Source: Nemophila menziesii
Taxonomy: Eukaryota > Streptophyta > Magnoliopsida > Boraginales > Hydrophyllaceae
Length of the DNA stretch: 64,000 nt
Assembly: GCA_029959085.1 (NCBI GenBank)
Contig: JARWIR010000017.1
Location: forward strand, 26,908,144-26,972,143
Direction: 5' to 3'
Shown: in pieces, positions 24,501 through 35,637 of the stretch
How the letters are laid out: every line of letters starts with the position of its first letter
Numbering within the stretch: position 1 is the stretch's first letter
Translations under genes and position numbers: made by a program
The notes under the pieces: generated by a model
Told to the model about the DNA's origin: nothing
The model's input: the letters and a program-made list of their open reading frames with translations, nothing else
Databases searched by the model: none

Positions 24501-26749
24501 GTTTGGTACTTTTGCTTATAGAAGAATGCCGTTTGGTTTATGCAATGCACCTGCCATGTTCCAGAGGTGCATGATGGCTATATTTTGGGACATGATCGAT
24601 AAATACTTGGAGGTTTTTATGGATGATTTTTTGGTGTTTGGAGATAGTTTTGACGATTGTTTGAATAATCTTGAGAAAGTCCTTGTGAAATGCAGAGAAA
24701 AAGATCTTGTGCTTAATTGGGAAAAATGCCACTTCATGGTTCAAGAGGGAATTGTGTTGGGACATAAAGTTTCGAAGGCAGGGATGGAGGTTGATCGTGC
24801 TAAAATTGAATTTATCAAAACACTACCACCTCCGGTTTCTGTTAAAGGAGTGAGAAGTTTCTTGGGTCACGCAGGATTTTATCGACGATTTATTATGGAT
24901 TTCTCCAAGATCGCCAAACCGCTTTGCTCTTTACTTGAAAAGGATACTCCTTTTAATTCTACTGAAGAATGTCTTCAAGCGTTTTTGACGATTAAGGAAA
25001 AACTAATCTCTACACCTATTGTTATACCTCCTGATTGGAAAGCTCCGTTTGAACTTATGTGCGATGCTAGTGATCACGCTATGGGTTTTGTGTTGGGGCA
25101 GAGGAAAGACAAGATTTTCCACATAATTTATTATGCAAGTAATACTTTCAACGCTGCCCAGATGAATTATACAGTAACGGAGAAAGAGATGTTATCTGGT
25201 TGGGAAGAAAACTATTGTATACACGGACCATTCAGCTATTAGGTACCTCATGGAGAAAAAGGACGCTAAGCCGCGTCTCATTAGATGGGTACTGTTGCTT
25301 CAAGAATTCGACATAGATATTCGAGACCGAAAAGGATGCGATAATCAAGTTGCTGATCATTTATCAAGACTCGAAGGATCTGATGCGAACAAAGAACCAT
25401 TGTTGGTTAAAGAGGTATTCCCTGACGAACAACTTTTTGCTATTAAACGTGCTTTTGTGCCATGGTATGCAGATCTAGTCAACCTCATTGTGAGTGGTGT
25501 CTTTCCCAAAGATTTCCACCCACAACAAAGACAAAGATTGAATCACCAGGCCAAACAGTACTATTGGGATGAACCATACCTCTGGAAGATTTGTAGTGAC
25601 CAAGTGGTTAGAAGATGTGTACATGAAGGTGAAATGGAGAAGATCATTGAAGGTTGTCATAGTTCACCTTATGGAGGTCACTTTAAGGGCGATAGAACCG
25701 CAGCTAAAATTCTTCAATCCGGGTTCTATTGGCCCACCATACACAAAGATTGTCATCGTTTTGTCCAGTCATGTGACAGATGCCAGCACACTGGCAATAT
25801 ATCAAAGAGAGACGCGATGCCGCTAAATAACATTCTTGAAGTCGAAATCTTTGATGTATGGGGAATAGATTTCATGGGACCTTTCGTCACGTCCTATGGA
25901 AATCTGTATATTTTGCTTGCGGTAGATTATGTGTCAAAATGGGTAGAAGCAGTGGCAACACCAAAGAACGATGCTCAAACTGTGATTAAGTTCTTGAAAT
26001 CAAACATCTTTTCAAGACATGGTACGCCACGTGTGCTAATCAGTGATAAAGGTACCCATTTTCTTAATGCTCCTCTGAGACATTTTCTTCGAAAGTTTGG
26101 AGTGAAACACCGTACTTCAACCAGTTATCACCCACAAACTAACGGTCAAGCTGAAGTTTCCAACCGGGAAATCAAATCTATTCTTGAGAAGACCGTGAAC
26201 AAATCGAGGAAAGATTGGTCTTTAAATCTAGATGATGCTCTCTGGGCATACAGAACAGCTTTTAAAACACCAGTTGGGGCATCTCCATATCGCATGGTCT
26301 ACGGCAAAGCGTGTCATCTACCGATTGAAATTGAAGCTCGAGCCTACTGGGCTATTAAAACTCTGAATCTAGACCCAGACTTGGCCGGGAAGCAAAGGAT
26401 GATGCAGTTGAACGAGTTGAAGGAGCTTCGTTATCTTGCCTATGAAAATTCACGTCTCTATAAGGAGAAAACAAAGCGATGGCATGATAAACGGCTCCGT
26501 CCAAAGCATTTCGAGATAGGATAGAAGGTTTTATTATACAACTCTCGATTTTCAAACTACCCAGGAAAGCTTAAATCCCGTTGTGGAGGACCTTACATTG
26601 TTACCAAAGTCACACCTCATGGAGCGATTGAGATTGAAAATCCAACCGAGCAACGGACATTCATGGTGAAGGGCCAGCGTTTGAAGAGATACTATGACAG
26701 TGAGGACTTTGGGCAAGGGGAGAAAATCTACCTTGTCGAATGCGATTAG
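21550..26749 (+). pseudogene. gag-pol: Athila gag-pol polyprotein, interrupted
   Basis: Starts at the ATG at 21550. Domains in order: gag core (about residues 40-190; QKFMQICDAY), CCHC knuckle CLGCGSRNHVWAGC (255-268), aspartic protease with DLGAS at 590 and ILGRPFLATG, reverse transcriptase with MDYRRLN and FMDD (about 24616), RNase H start CDASDHAMGFVLG, integrase HHCC zinc site (25650-25790), catalytic blocks WGIDFMGPF and ISDKGTHF and an E in [10 protein letters not shown]. Lesions: an in-frame TGA at 24313-24315 just before MDYRRLN; a deletion with frameshift at about 25190-25205 that removes part of RNase H and leads to the stop ending at 25242; and an in-frame TAG at 26522-26524, after which the frame stays open to the TAG at 26747. 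It is not functional as it stands. Confidence 0.92.
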
Positions 26750-26785
26750 CCTGAGGTACACGTCTAACTCAAAGACATTAAACAA

Positions 26786-27670
26786 AAGTGCTCTTGGGAA
26801 ACACCCCTTGTTTTAATTGCTTTTTAGATTAGTTGTTTTTGCTTTGTAGTGTTTAATAGTGTATGTTTTTAATTGTGTTTACAAGCTAATAGGAGAGAAA
26901 GGTAGTGTGTTATTGTGCAGGAAACGAGTTTGGGGTCGAAAAGGAAAAATCTGGAGCAACTCAAGGTCTGGCGCGGACTACCCCGCGGACTACCCCCTGG
27001 TCCGCAGGGATGCACCGTGCCCAGAAAACCCGTACCGCGGGTCGGGTACCACGGGTTTTATCCAGAAAGAAGAAAAAATTCGACCTGATAGGCGCGGTAC
27101 ACCGGACCCTAGTCCGCACCCCCAAAACGCGTGCCACGGGGTCGGGTACCACGGGTTTTTTGACGGACATGGCGCGGACCATCCCCTGCACCGCACCCCT
27201 GCACCGCACGCCCAAAACACGTGCCACGGGGTGCTAGCTCGGGTATTATCCAGTGGGCAAAAATTTGGAACAGCAGAAGCTGCGGTACACCGCAGGTTTC
27301 GTCCGGTGCACCGCAGGAGGCGGTTTGTGAAGGAATTCTTTTCCTAATCAAATTCTTACCTTATGAGATTAACCCTAGCCTTCCATACACGAATTTTTCA
27401 GACCCAAACCCTATATATACATCTTAAAGCTTGTGCAAACCTTCACAATAAACACAATCCTTCATCAAATCCATCACACTACACCATCAAAACACGATCA
27501 AAACACCATCAAAACACCATCAAATTCAACAAGCTTTAAAGAGTTCTTCCAAGAATCAATCAATTAACCTTTCTTTTTCATCAATTCCAAGCAACAACAT
27601 CAAGCTAAACCAATTTTTCTTAAACTTTTAATCCATCCTTGGTATAACTTGAGTTGTGGGTGAATCAAGC
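26786..27670 (+). other. Athila post-pol non-coding segment with a GC-rich island
   Basis: Lies between pol and the small extra ORF. At 26960-27330 it turns GC-rich, with three degenerate units of about 100 bp starting GGCGCGG (about 26970, 27091 and 27171) and two copies of CGGGTACCACGGGTTTT. Open frames here on both strands are shadows of GC content. Confidence 0.7.
26960..27330. repeat. GC-rich triplicated segment with CACCGGAC motifs
   Basis: CACCGGAC at 27100-27107 and its complement GTCCGGTG at 27301-27308, with GCGGTACACCGC-type palindromes. They match the core of the Sirevirus LTR motif in this window. Confidence 0.75.
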
Positions 27671-28138
27671 ATGACTAACAGATCTGAAGCTATGGAATAC
27701 AAGAGAAAGTGTTCAATCCTTGGGAAGAATAAGAAATTGCCTGGAGCCACCATTGAAAAACCCATCAATCTTGATGAGGTTTCTGAAGAATCAAAAGAAC
27801 AGGCACCTGAACAACCACTACCAAAGAAGAGATTAACTGCTAGAATGTCCACACCATCAAGGAGGCCTTTAGACAAAATAAAAATCCAAGACCAAGGTTC
27901 TTCTACCTCTTCCTCTAAAATTGCTTATGATCTTCCTCCTTGGGCTATTCAGTTACAGAACGAAGTTGAAAGATTACGTGAGGATAACAAAGACCTTTGG
28001 GTAGAAATCATGCAATTGGAGACTAAGGTAGAGAATTCGACCTTGTACAAGGATATAGATGATTACACCGATCCCTCAGCTTCAGAAGATGAGGATGACA
28101 TGATGGATCTCTATGGCCAGCCAGGTAGGTCATTCTAA
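27671..28138 (+). CDS. Athila extra ORF downstream of pol (unknown function, 155 aa)
   Basis: The ATG at 27671 opens 155 codons. The protein begins MTNRSEAMEYKRKCS, is Lys/Ser/Pro-rich in the first 90 residues (PLPKKRLTARMSTPSRRPL), has a short coiled-coil candidate at about 100-125 (LQNEVERLREDNKDLWVEIM) and a very acidic tail (SASEDEDDMMDL). No signal peptide or membrane helix is seen. Athila elements carry extra ORFs after pol, sometimes envelope-like; this one lacks membrane features, so an envelope role is not supported. The intact frame next to broken gag-pol is notable but may be chance. Confidence 0.6.
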   Translation: MTNRSEAMEYKRKCSILGKNKKLPGATIEKPINLDEVSEESKEQAPEQPLPKKRLTARMSTPSRRPLDKIKIQDQGSSTSSSKIAYDLPPWAIQLQNEVERLREDNKDLWVEIMQLETKVENSTLYKDIDDYTDPSASEDEDDMMDLYGQPGRSF

Positions 28139-29636
28139 TTTTTCTTAATAGCTTGTATGCATTAGGTAGTTTAGTTAGTTTTATTTTAAATTTTATTTCA
28201 TGCTTGAGTCTTTTTCGAGTCGTGGGGACACGGCTCACTTTTGAGTTGGGGGTAGGATTCGTTGTCCTCATCTTCTTTTTGTTTTTTGCATAAAATTTAA
28301 AATTTTTAGGTTGAATTAAGGCATAGAATATCTTGAATGTACCTATTGAGCATGATTTTATTAGGTCAATGATAGTAGGTAGTATGCTTTTGAAAGATGC
28401 AAACAAATTTGTTTAGATGCATGTATGAAAACAGGAAATAAAAGATAGAAAAGTTAATGAGCAATGCTAAGAAATCACGTTGAAACTTAGGAATAGTTAT
28501 TTGGTGTGTAGAACGTGAGGTTTAAAATTAGTTGAAAACCCACTTGTCTATGAACTAATAATGAAAACGTAACGAAATCCGGTAGTTAGAAAAATGACTA
28601 AGGCAGTTCTTTCATGACAAAACACTTGAAGCCTTTTATACTTTCTCGCCCTTTTGTTTGATAATATTGTTATTTATCCGTCTTAGCCCCTCTGAGCCTT
28701 TCTAAAGCCTTTTTGAAACACATTATAATCCATACCTTAGTTTGTAGGACTTATCTATATGACCCGCACTCAAATCGCAAAACCTGAGACACTCGTTCTA
28801 GAGCTTGAGTTTGGGGTGGTGGGTTTCATAATTAGGGAATTTGGGAATTATCTTTGTGATTTTATTGATGATGAATTGTTATTATTGTAACCCTTTGCCG
28901 GGGTAATAGTGAATGAAAAAGAAGCTACGAGCTAATTTTGCCAACAAGGGCATAAAAAGAATATAAATATGAGAAAAAAAATAGTGTGATATCTCAACAT
29001 CAAAAGAGAATCATAACTATACAAAAGAAAAAATGATATGAAAAGAGAATATATATTCGGACCGGCAAAGTGGATTTTATATCATCAAAGGTTTTAATTG
29101 GGATTAATTGGGGATGCACATTAAAAAGCATCAATAAATTGGGTTGAGTGAGAACATCTTCGAGTGAAAACTCAAGCTCTAGGGAGATTCGTTGATGGCT
29201 AGTGAGGAGAGAGCCAAAAGCTCACTTTTCATTATCCAAATATACCACACCCGTCCTTAAGCCAAGTTATAACCAAGACCTTAGGATTTTTAACTACTAG
29301 ATGGAGAAACAATTGAGCTATTAGGTAGTAGGTAAGTGGACCATTGGATGCTTTATTTGGGACCTATGAACAACCTATAGCCATTAACCTGAACTAAGTT
29401 ATCATCCTCTCCTTCTGGCATTGCGAAATTAATCTTAACTTGAATTCATGGAATGTTGATTACATGTATATTAGGCATATTTGTGCATTATTTCTTGAGC
29501 ATTACTACATGAGATTTTTTGGAATTTATGCTCTAGGATCATTCATTATATTTTGTTCTTGTTCTCCTCCGACTTCTTCTTGTTTATTTTGACTACCCTA
29601 CTGTTCTTTACTTTTATTGTATCGGGACGATACAAC
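28139..29636 (+). other. Athila 3' untranslated region
   Basis: AT-rich, no ORF of note. It contains a polypurine-like block, TTGAGTTGGGGGTAGG, at 28241-28256 that resembles the true tract near 29640. Confidence 0.6.
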
Positions 29637-29652
29637 TTTGAGTTGGGGGTCT
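29637..29652 (+). other. Polypurine tract of the Athila element
   Basis: TTTGAGTTGGGGGTCT directly precedes the 3' LTR start TGATGTCTCC at 29653. Confidence 0.85.
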
Positions 29653-31122
29653 TGATGTCTCCTCATTTGTGATAATAAAATATACTCATGAGACATCATT
29701 TTAGGCTTATTTATTAGTTTATAGGTTGATTTTAGCTTATTTTAGTGCACTTTCCTATTTTGAGTCTTGATTTGTAGAATTATTATTTTTCGAGCATATT
29801 GGGTTTAATTGTTTATTTAGTGTGAACCTTTAAAGATAATTATGGAGATTAATTAGAGTCCAAGTCAAAGACAACAACTTATGGAAGGAGATATGCATGT
29901 AATTTGGAGATAAGGAAATAAAAGCTAAAAAGATGGAAAAGGAAAAGCTGCCTAAATCTGGGATTCTGCACACACGTCTAAAGATTGGTGTTTTTACCTA
30001 ATAAATAGGCCGAATTTGCTAATTTCCTTTTAATGGGTCTAGATAATTCTGTTGCGATTCTTTTGGTATCTTATGGAGCTCAATCCGACCAATAACGAAG
30101 AAGATACACTCAAAACAGCGCAACAGTGTTTATCTTTATTTCCTTACGAATTTGAGTTGGGCTTGAAGTCCATTACTTAACTTATCTCTAAAGAAACGAA
30201 TTAGGTCAACCTATACACTATAAATACAGCCTCTTAACACTCGTAAATCATCCTTGGTGAAACCTTAAACCAAGAGGAAGCTTACAACACAAGAGAGAAG
30301 TCTGGAAGGAGCTGTCATCGACAATGTCTTCTCCTACCTTTAGATTTGTAATTTCTTTCTTTTCTTGCATGAACTAATTTTCTTTAGCTTGAGTTTTTAG
30401 CATTAATGTATGAACCCTAGTTTTGATTGACATCTATCTAATTTGGGAATTTAATGTTTTAAATAGAATTATAGTTTTTATTCTCTGTTTATGTGTTTGG
30501 ATTTATATTCTGTGTTCTTGTGGACGACCGCCATTAGAATTACCATCTAGTAATTAGGTCACCATTGACAACGGTGTTTAATTGCATGTTTAGCACATAA
30601 CGTCTAGTATTAGGTTTGATCTGACAACCCAACCTAGCTAGATAATCACTATGGTTTAGTCTTGTGACTATTTACCAATTACAGGAAAAGTTTGCTTAGG
30701 AAGCCTTATTGACACAGGTAAATCCTATTTGAAACTACCGATTAGGGAAATACTACATAATTCACCCTTACATGTTTAGAACGGCAAAACTAGTGGGGAT
30801 TACATGCTAATAACTTAAGCTATATTCTCATATCACTTCACTTTCATATTTAATTTTCTGTCTTTAATTCTTAGTTTAATTTAGTTTATTAGAAAATCAA
30901 ACAAAAATCTATTTGTCTTTACTTTCATTTGCGTTTAGTTGTTCTAGCTTTAACTTATTTGCACTTGATATTTGCATAAGATTCTCCTAACCTCTGTAGT
31001 CTCTGCGGAACGAATCTTTATCTAAAACTTGCATACGATCTGTATACTTGCAGAACCGTGTAGTTTTAGGGTGTTTTTGCACTTTATTTATATCTTATTT
31101 TATCACACCCTAGGCCCCACCA
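29653..31122 (+). repeat. 3' LTR of the Athila element (1470 bp)
   Basis: Same length as the 5' LTR, with about 20 substitutions by eye and no indel. Followed by the TSD ACATT at 31123-31127. Confidence 0.95.
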
Positions 31123-31654
31123 ACATTCTTCTCACAATGCATAACATCAGTGTTATATTTCAATAAATTTTTCGAGCAATACGGTAAAGGATAAAAATAC
31201 TATTTCCCTCAATTAAACTCACGTGGACCTGTTTTCTTCGTCGCCTTGCCACCCAAATCCTTGTGTTCAACGGGAAACACAGTAGGCAACCCATCGAACT
31301 GCGTCTGAATATCAACGAGACTATGTTTCCTAAGGGGGGCAATGCTTGGTATTCACGTATGAATATGCATCTTTTCTATACCGATGCCTTATACGTAACT
31401 ACCGTCTCTGATCAAAATAAACTACCCTTTATGCCCCTTCTTCGACGGGTAGAATCCATGCATTCTGGGCACGCTAGGTAACTTTAACCCTGCCAACCTG
31501 ATGTGTATGACCTAGCCGGATAATCATTAGTCGTAGACAACAGACAAACCTTCATTATAAGAACTTCCTCATTAGGATCATCATACATAAGGATCCATGT
31601 ATCCCATCATATTCCTAGCTCATCTATAACAGGGCGAAGAAAGACATTCATAAT
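31123..31654 (-). pseudogene. CACTA TNP2 transposase, central part (degenerate)
   Basis: Minus-strand segments match TNP2. Near 31560-31640 is NVFLRPVIDELG. At 31500-31570 is NDYPARSYTSGWQG, the family's NDFPAYG..SGWS block. At 31190-31340 is a stretch with LPTVFP-like and LPYC-like relics. At 31125-31150 is LMLC, the family's DVMHCEKN site. Stops and small shifts are frequent. It is bounded by the Athila on one side and a hAT MITE on the other. Confidence 0.78.
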
Positions 31655-32264
31655 TAGGGATGTCAATGGGGCGTGGTTTTACGGGTACCCACCCGACCTC
31701 ACTTTATACGGGGCGGGTTTTAAGGTACTAAATGGGGCTTGGGGCGAGTTGTGGAAATGAATGATCAAAACCCGTGCGGGACGGTTCAGGGCGGGTTGTG
31801 GAGATAAGTATTCCCACCCGCAAACCCGCCCCACATGTATATGAATATATAATTAATATATTTCAATTATAAGATATAATATGTGATATATATTTTAATT
31901 ATAATATATAATATATATTATAATTTCACCAATTATTCAAATTAAAGTTTGTGTGTGTCTATTATAACACACATAATATTAGTTATCCAATCTATCAAAG
32001 TGCAACTCCAAGGGAAGAATTCTAAATTTCAAAATACAAATGCAAATATTGAAGAATGGAATATTTGAGAGTCAAAAAATAATAAAATTTGAACGATCAA
32101 ATTGAAAGCCGCGGTCAAACCCCACACTCCGCGGGGATTTAAAGAGCGGGGCGGGGGTGGCGAAGAACAACACGGGGGCGGGGAGCGGGGGGTAGGGGTC
32201 AGATTTCTTCTTTTTTGTGGTGTGGGATGCAGGGATAGGTAAACCCTCCCCATTGACATCCCTA
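31655..32264. mobile_element. hAT-like MITE with TAGGGATGTCAATGGGG ends (610 bp)
   Basis: The left end reads TAGGGATGTCAATGGGG and the right end is its near inverse (CCCCATTGACATCCCTA). The interior is rich in GGGGCGGG-type sequence plus an AT-rich core, and short ORFs in it are incidental. Flanks TTCATAAT and TCCATATC agree at five of eight positions, a possible worn TSD. Confidence 0.8.
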
Positions 32265-32468
32265 TCCATATCCTTACCGAGTGATCGTGGGCCCAGAATC
32301 AACAAACAAAGTTGAAAAATGGACCCTTTCATGCATAACCACGGAGGAAAATTGTAGACGGTCAATGTAACTGGCCACATGATGTATGAGTTGTTCTGCA
32401 TAGAGAATGGAAAAAAACAATCGATACTCCGGTCCAAGAATACATTCCGAGCTTCGCTCGCAAACTCG
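32265..32468 (-). pseudogene. CACTA TNP2 transposase segment with the WPV..YN.PPW.CMK block
   Basis: The minus strand reads SEFASEARNVFLDRSIDCF, then SYIMWPVTLTVYNFPPWLCM, then LILGPRS. These match the TNP2 core (R-N-V-L, D-G, WPV, YN-PPW-CMK, PGP) closely and stay in one frame for about 65 codons. Confidence 0.85.
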
Positions 32469-33975
32469 GAGACATCATTTTTAGTGATTTAGAAGTCTTT
32501 CTAGTCGATTTTCTTGAGAAATACTACACTTTCCTATTTCTAGTCTTGATTTAGTAAATTATTATTTTTAGAGCATATTGGGTTTAATTATTTATTTAGT
32601 GTGAAGCTTTAAAGATAATTATGGAGATTAATTAGATTCCAATTCAAAGACTAAGAGATATGGAAAGAGATTAGCATGGAAATTGGAGATAAGGAAAGAA
32701 AAGCTTAAAATATGGAAAAGGAAAAGTTGCCATAATCCTGAATTTCACCACCCACAACCACAAATCATCTTATATCTCAAAATCGGTGGGGAATTTGTAG
32801 AAACGGTCAAGATAAAAGTTAAATATCTTTCCGATACGATGAATTTCGACTACTCATATGCGTCAAACGGATAAGAATTGAAGCTGTTAGGACCAAAACA
32901 AAAATGGGTCTGATTCCATGTTTTAGGGTTACGAATTTGAGTTGGGCTTGGAGTCCACTACTTACCTTCTCCTTCAAGAAAACGAATTAGGGCTCCTATA
33001 CACCTATAAATACACCCTTATATCACTTGTAAATCCTCCTTGCTCATCCTTGCCTCATAGTAATTAGTCTTTAGGTTTATTATCATCAGAATTATTGTAG
33101 AGAGCAAGATGAAGTCTTTCATTATTTCTTTTAGTTTATTTCCTTCAGGTATGAACTAATTTTCCCATAGCTTGGGTTTTGCATCATGTATAATCTATGA
33201 ATTCTATTTTCTTTCTATCTAAGTTTCTTTGGGAATTATATGTTTTAATCTGATATTAGCTTCTTACTTATATATTTGTTTATGTGTTTTGAATTATTGC
33301 CTGTCCTAGAACTGATCAATTTAGTCTTTCTTAATAGTAGTTAGATGTTCACCTTAATTGGATGTCTAATTATTGAAACACCACATAACGTCTAGTGTCG
33401 ATATTGGTTTTGACAACACTAATTCTAGCTAGATAGTCATTAGGGTATGATATAATCATTATCATCATGTTTGGAATTGAATTGCTTAGGAACCTAGTGG
33501 CGTAGGATAACCCTAAGTTTAGGCTGCCCCATGATGTGTCCGTAGCCCCCCTAGTCTCTCTCAAGGTCTAAGGTATGAGAATTTATAATCCTGACTAAGT
33601 ATCTAAGAACTATTTATCTCCCTTATTAGCTAGATTTGATTGAAAGAATTGGAAGGATTAGTGCATACTAGCAAAACCTAAGTTATACTTCTCATCTCAT
33701 ATTTCTTATCTTTTATTTTATTGTCTTTAATTTTCCTTAGCTTATTAGTAATCTCGAATTATTCTCTATTATATTTTCTGTCTTTTAATTATTTACTTTC
33801 TACTCGTTATTCTGCTCATTCGTATAACACACTAAGTCCCTGAGAAAGAATCTAACCTATAATTAAAACTTGCATATGTCATGTAATACTTGCAGTACCG
33901 TGCTTGTCTAGGGTGAAAGTGTATTGTTTTCTGGCTTATATTTATCTTATTTTTCTAACACCCTAGGCGACACCA
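32469..33975 (+). repeat. Solo Athila-type LTR, 5' tip missing
   Basis: Related to the 1470-bp LTR along most of its length (for example 'gagcatattgggtttaatt' and the end CACCCTAGG..ACACCA). It starts at the GACATCATTTTTAG point, so about the first 35-40 bp of the LTR are absent. There is no internal region or partner LTR, hence solo. About 35 TNP2 codons are missing across the insertion. Confidence 0.8.
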
Positions 33976-34760
33976 GTAATACATCTGGATCGGTACTCTT
34001 TTCGTATGGAGCCAAATTATGTATTTTGCGGTGTGCTCGAAGCTTATAGTCGCTGCGATCTTAGTGTAATCGGGAAATAACAGAGTTTCTTATGCGGTAC
34101 CTTCCTACCCTTCTTCAGATCCAATCTAGGTTCACCACTTATTGGACAATGATTGTGATTTTTATTCTCTTTGTAATACAAAACACTATCGTTCAAGCTA
34201 AAATTGATTGTACTATATCCCCTACACATACTTTTCAACTATCTGTTTCACTCCTTGTAAGAAAAAGGCAACATATGACCTTCGAGAAAAACACGACTCA
34301 ACATTTGTAGGAGTTTGGTGAATGAGGTGTTCGTCCACCTGTTGTTCACCTTCACGTGCATTAGCTTGACAATGAAATTCAAGAAACCCACTGCCTTAGA
34401 ACCGAGGTATAACTCGGTCTCTATTTCCTCGAATAGACTTTTGAAATTGGCACGACTTGTATGATTCTCGTCTCTCATCTCGGTGTCACTCAAATGACCT
34501 CCAATGTCGTAAGCGGGTCTCTAATCGTTATACATATTCATTATTTCGTCTTCTACACTTTGAGCAGTGTTATTCACGGGGATTTCTAATTTTTACAGTG
34601 CTTTGTCCAAACCTCATATGTGGTAAAAACCCCATATTGTTGAATGTTTTCCTTAACCTCATGGATATGAAATTTTTGATTATCCGACAACAGGAAAAAC
34701 TCTAAACCTATAACCCATGTTTTAATTCACAAAATCAATAAATTCTTTGAAACCATTAAT
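33976..34760 (-). pseudogene. CACTA TNP2 transposase, N-terminal part (degenerate)
   Basis: The minus strand has HNHCPISGEPRLD and KKGRKVPHKKLCYFPI (about 34060-34150), matching the family's CP.CGEPR and RKV.RYFPLIPRLQRL blocks. FLNFIVKLMHVKVNNRWTN (about 34310-34390) matches FLVKLMHLK..NKWSN. The upstream part to about 34760 is in a worn frame. No intact start was identified. Confidence 0.8.
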
Positions 34761-35199
34761 GTATACTACAGTAACCCAACAATTTGATTTAATCCAACTT
34801 CTACCGATACACGCATCCATCGTCTATTTTGATATAAGCATACAACTACAAAAGTATTTTTAAAAAAAAATCAAATATATATTAAATACCATTAAAATAT
34901 ACAATCATAAAATATATTTTAATCACCTAATCATGTCATATCATATGTTAAACACAAACGTACTTACATAAAACAAATTGTGAAAAGTTTGAATTTTAAA
35001 AAATTACCTATTTTTAGAGAAATCGTGTGGAGAAGTTGTAGTAGAAGTCAGCTCAACAAGTGTAAGATGGTCTCGAGAAAAGATGACGTGGCAAAGAGAG
35101 ACTTCTGAATTTGTTGTAATGTTAGATATAATTGTGTTTAAGGGTCAAGAAAAAAAGAGGAGAAAATTTTTGGATTTTTTTGTTAACAGATTCTGCCCA

Positions 35200-35551
35200 A
35201 CACCTGTAATAAATACGTCGACATCAATCTTGATGTCATTTTTATCGTCTCCAATAGCGTAAAAATTGTCGCTAAAAAACCTTAAACCGGATGACTTACT
35301 TTCCTCACCATTTAAGTTGATCATTAGCGACTACAATGTCCGGAAATTAAAAATACATTATTATTTTTAAATCTTCCCGAATACACTGAAGTTAACAACG
35401 ACGACTAGCACTCGTCGCTAATATCAATTGAGATAGGCAACAACTTTTATTGTCGGAAACACATGTACGTCGTGAATGGGGTGTCTCTAGCGATGACTCG
35501 CATGTAGTCGCGAATACTTTGGTCGATAGAGACACGCGTGTGGTACTAGTG
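35200..35551 (-). other. CACTA 5' terminus and subterminal repeats
   Basis: The minus strand begins CACTAGTACCACACGCG at 35551. Several GTCGCTA/TAGCGA motifs in both orientations follow (about 35250, 35320, 35400 and 35490), typical subterminal transposase-binding repeats. Next to it is ATT (35552-35554), one side of a possible 3-bp TSD. Confidence 0.75.
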
Positions 35552-35637
35552 ATTATATTGGATTATAAAATTATCTTGATATTTTAGATGTATATTAAAA
35601 GCATAAATATTATACTTTAATAGGAATACTAGTAGAG

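Larger units (their letters stand above)
19929..31122 (+). mobile_element. Athila-type Ty3/Gypsy retrotransposon, structurally complete (11.2 kb)
   Basis: LTRs of 1470 bp each (19929-21398 and 29653-31122), a 5-bp TSD ACATT, an Asp-tRNA-type primer site at 21405, a gag-pol region at 21550-26749, a GC-rich repeated segment, an extra ORF at 27671-28138 and a polypurine tract at 29637. By eye the LTRs differ at about 20 positions (about 1.4%), which suggests moderate age. Gag-pol carries two stops and one deletion, so it cannot act alone. It is inserted in the CACTA TNP2 gene. Confidence 0.93.
15565..35551 (-). mobile_element. Old CACTA (En/Spm) element carrying nested insertions
   Basis: The right end is the 5' terminus on the minus strand, starting CACTAGTACCACACG at 35551. 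Internal fragments translate to TNP2-type transposase in colinear order from 34760 down to about 17665. Nested inside are an Athila element, a solo LTR, two hAT-like MITEs and one small MITE. The left (3') end is not resolved: no matching CACTA terminus was found, and 15565 is only where similarity to 47870 onward begins. Subterminal GACGAG/GTCGCT motifs occur at 17280-17520 and 35200-35550. All coding parts are broken. Confidence 0.75.

Noticed and set aside
26859..27427. Several overlapping 70-160 codon ORFs in the Athila
   Set aside because: They lie in a GC-rich repeated island with few stop codons in any frame; no recognisable domain.
27671..28138. Athila extra ORF as an envelope gene
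   Set aside because: No signal peptide, membrane helix or cysteine pattern is visible; described only as an unknown extra ORF.
32029..32437. ORFs of 76 and 121 codons on the minus strand as a gene
   Set aside because: One end is TNP2 relic and the other is hAT MITE DNA; the joined frame is accidental.
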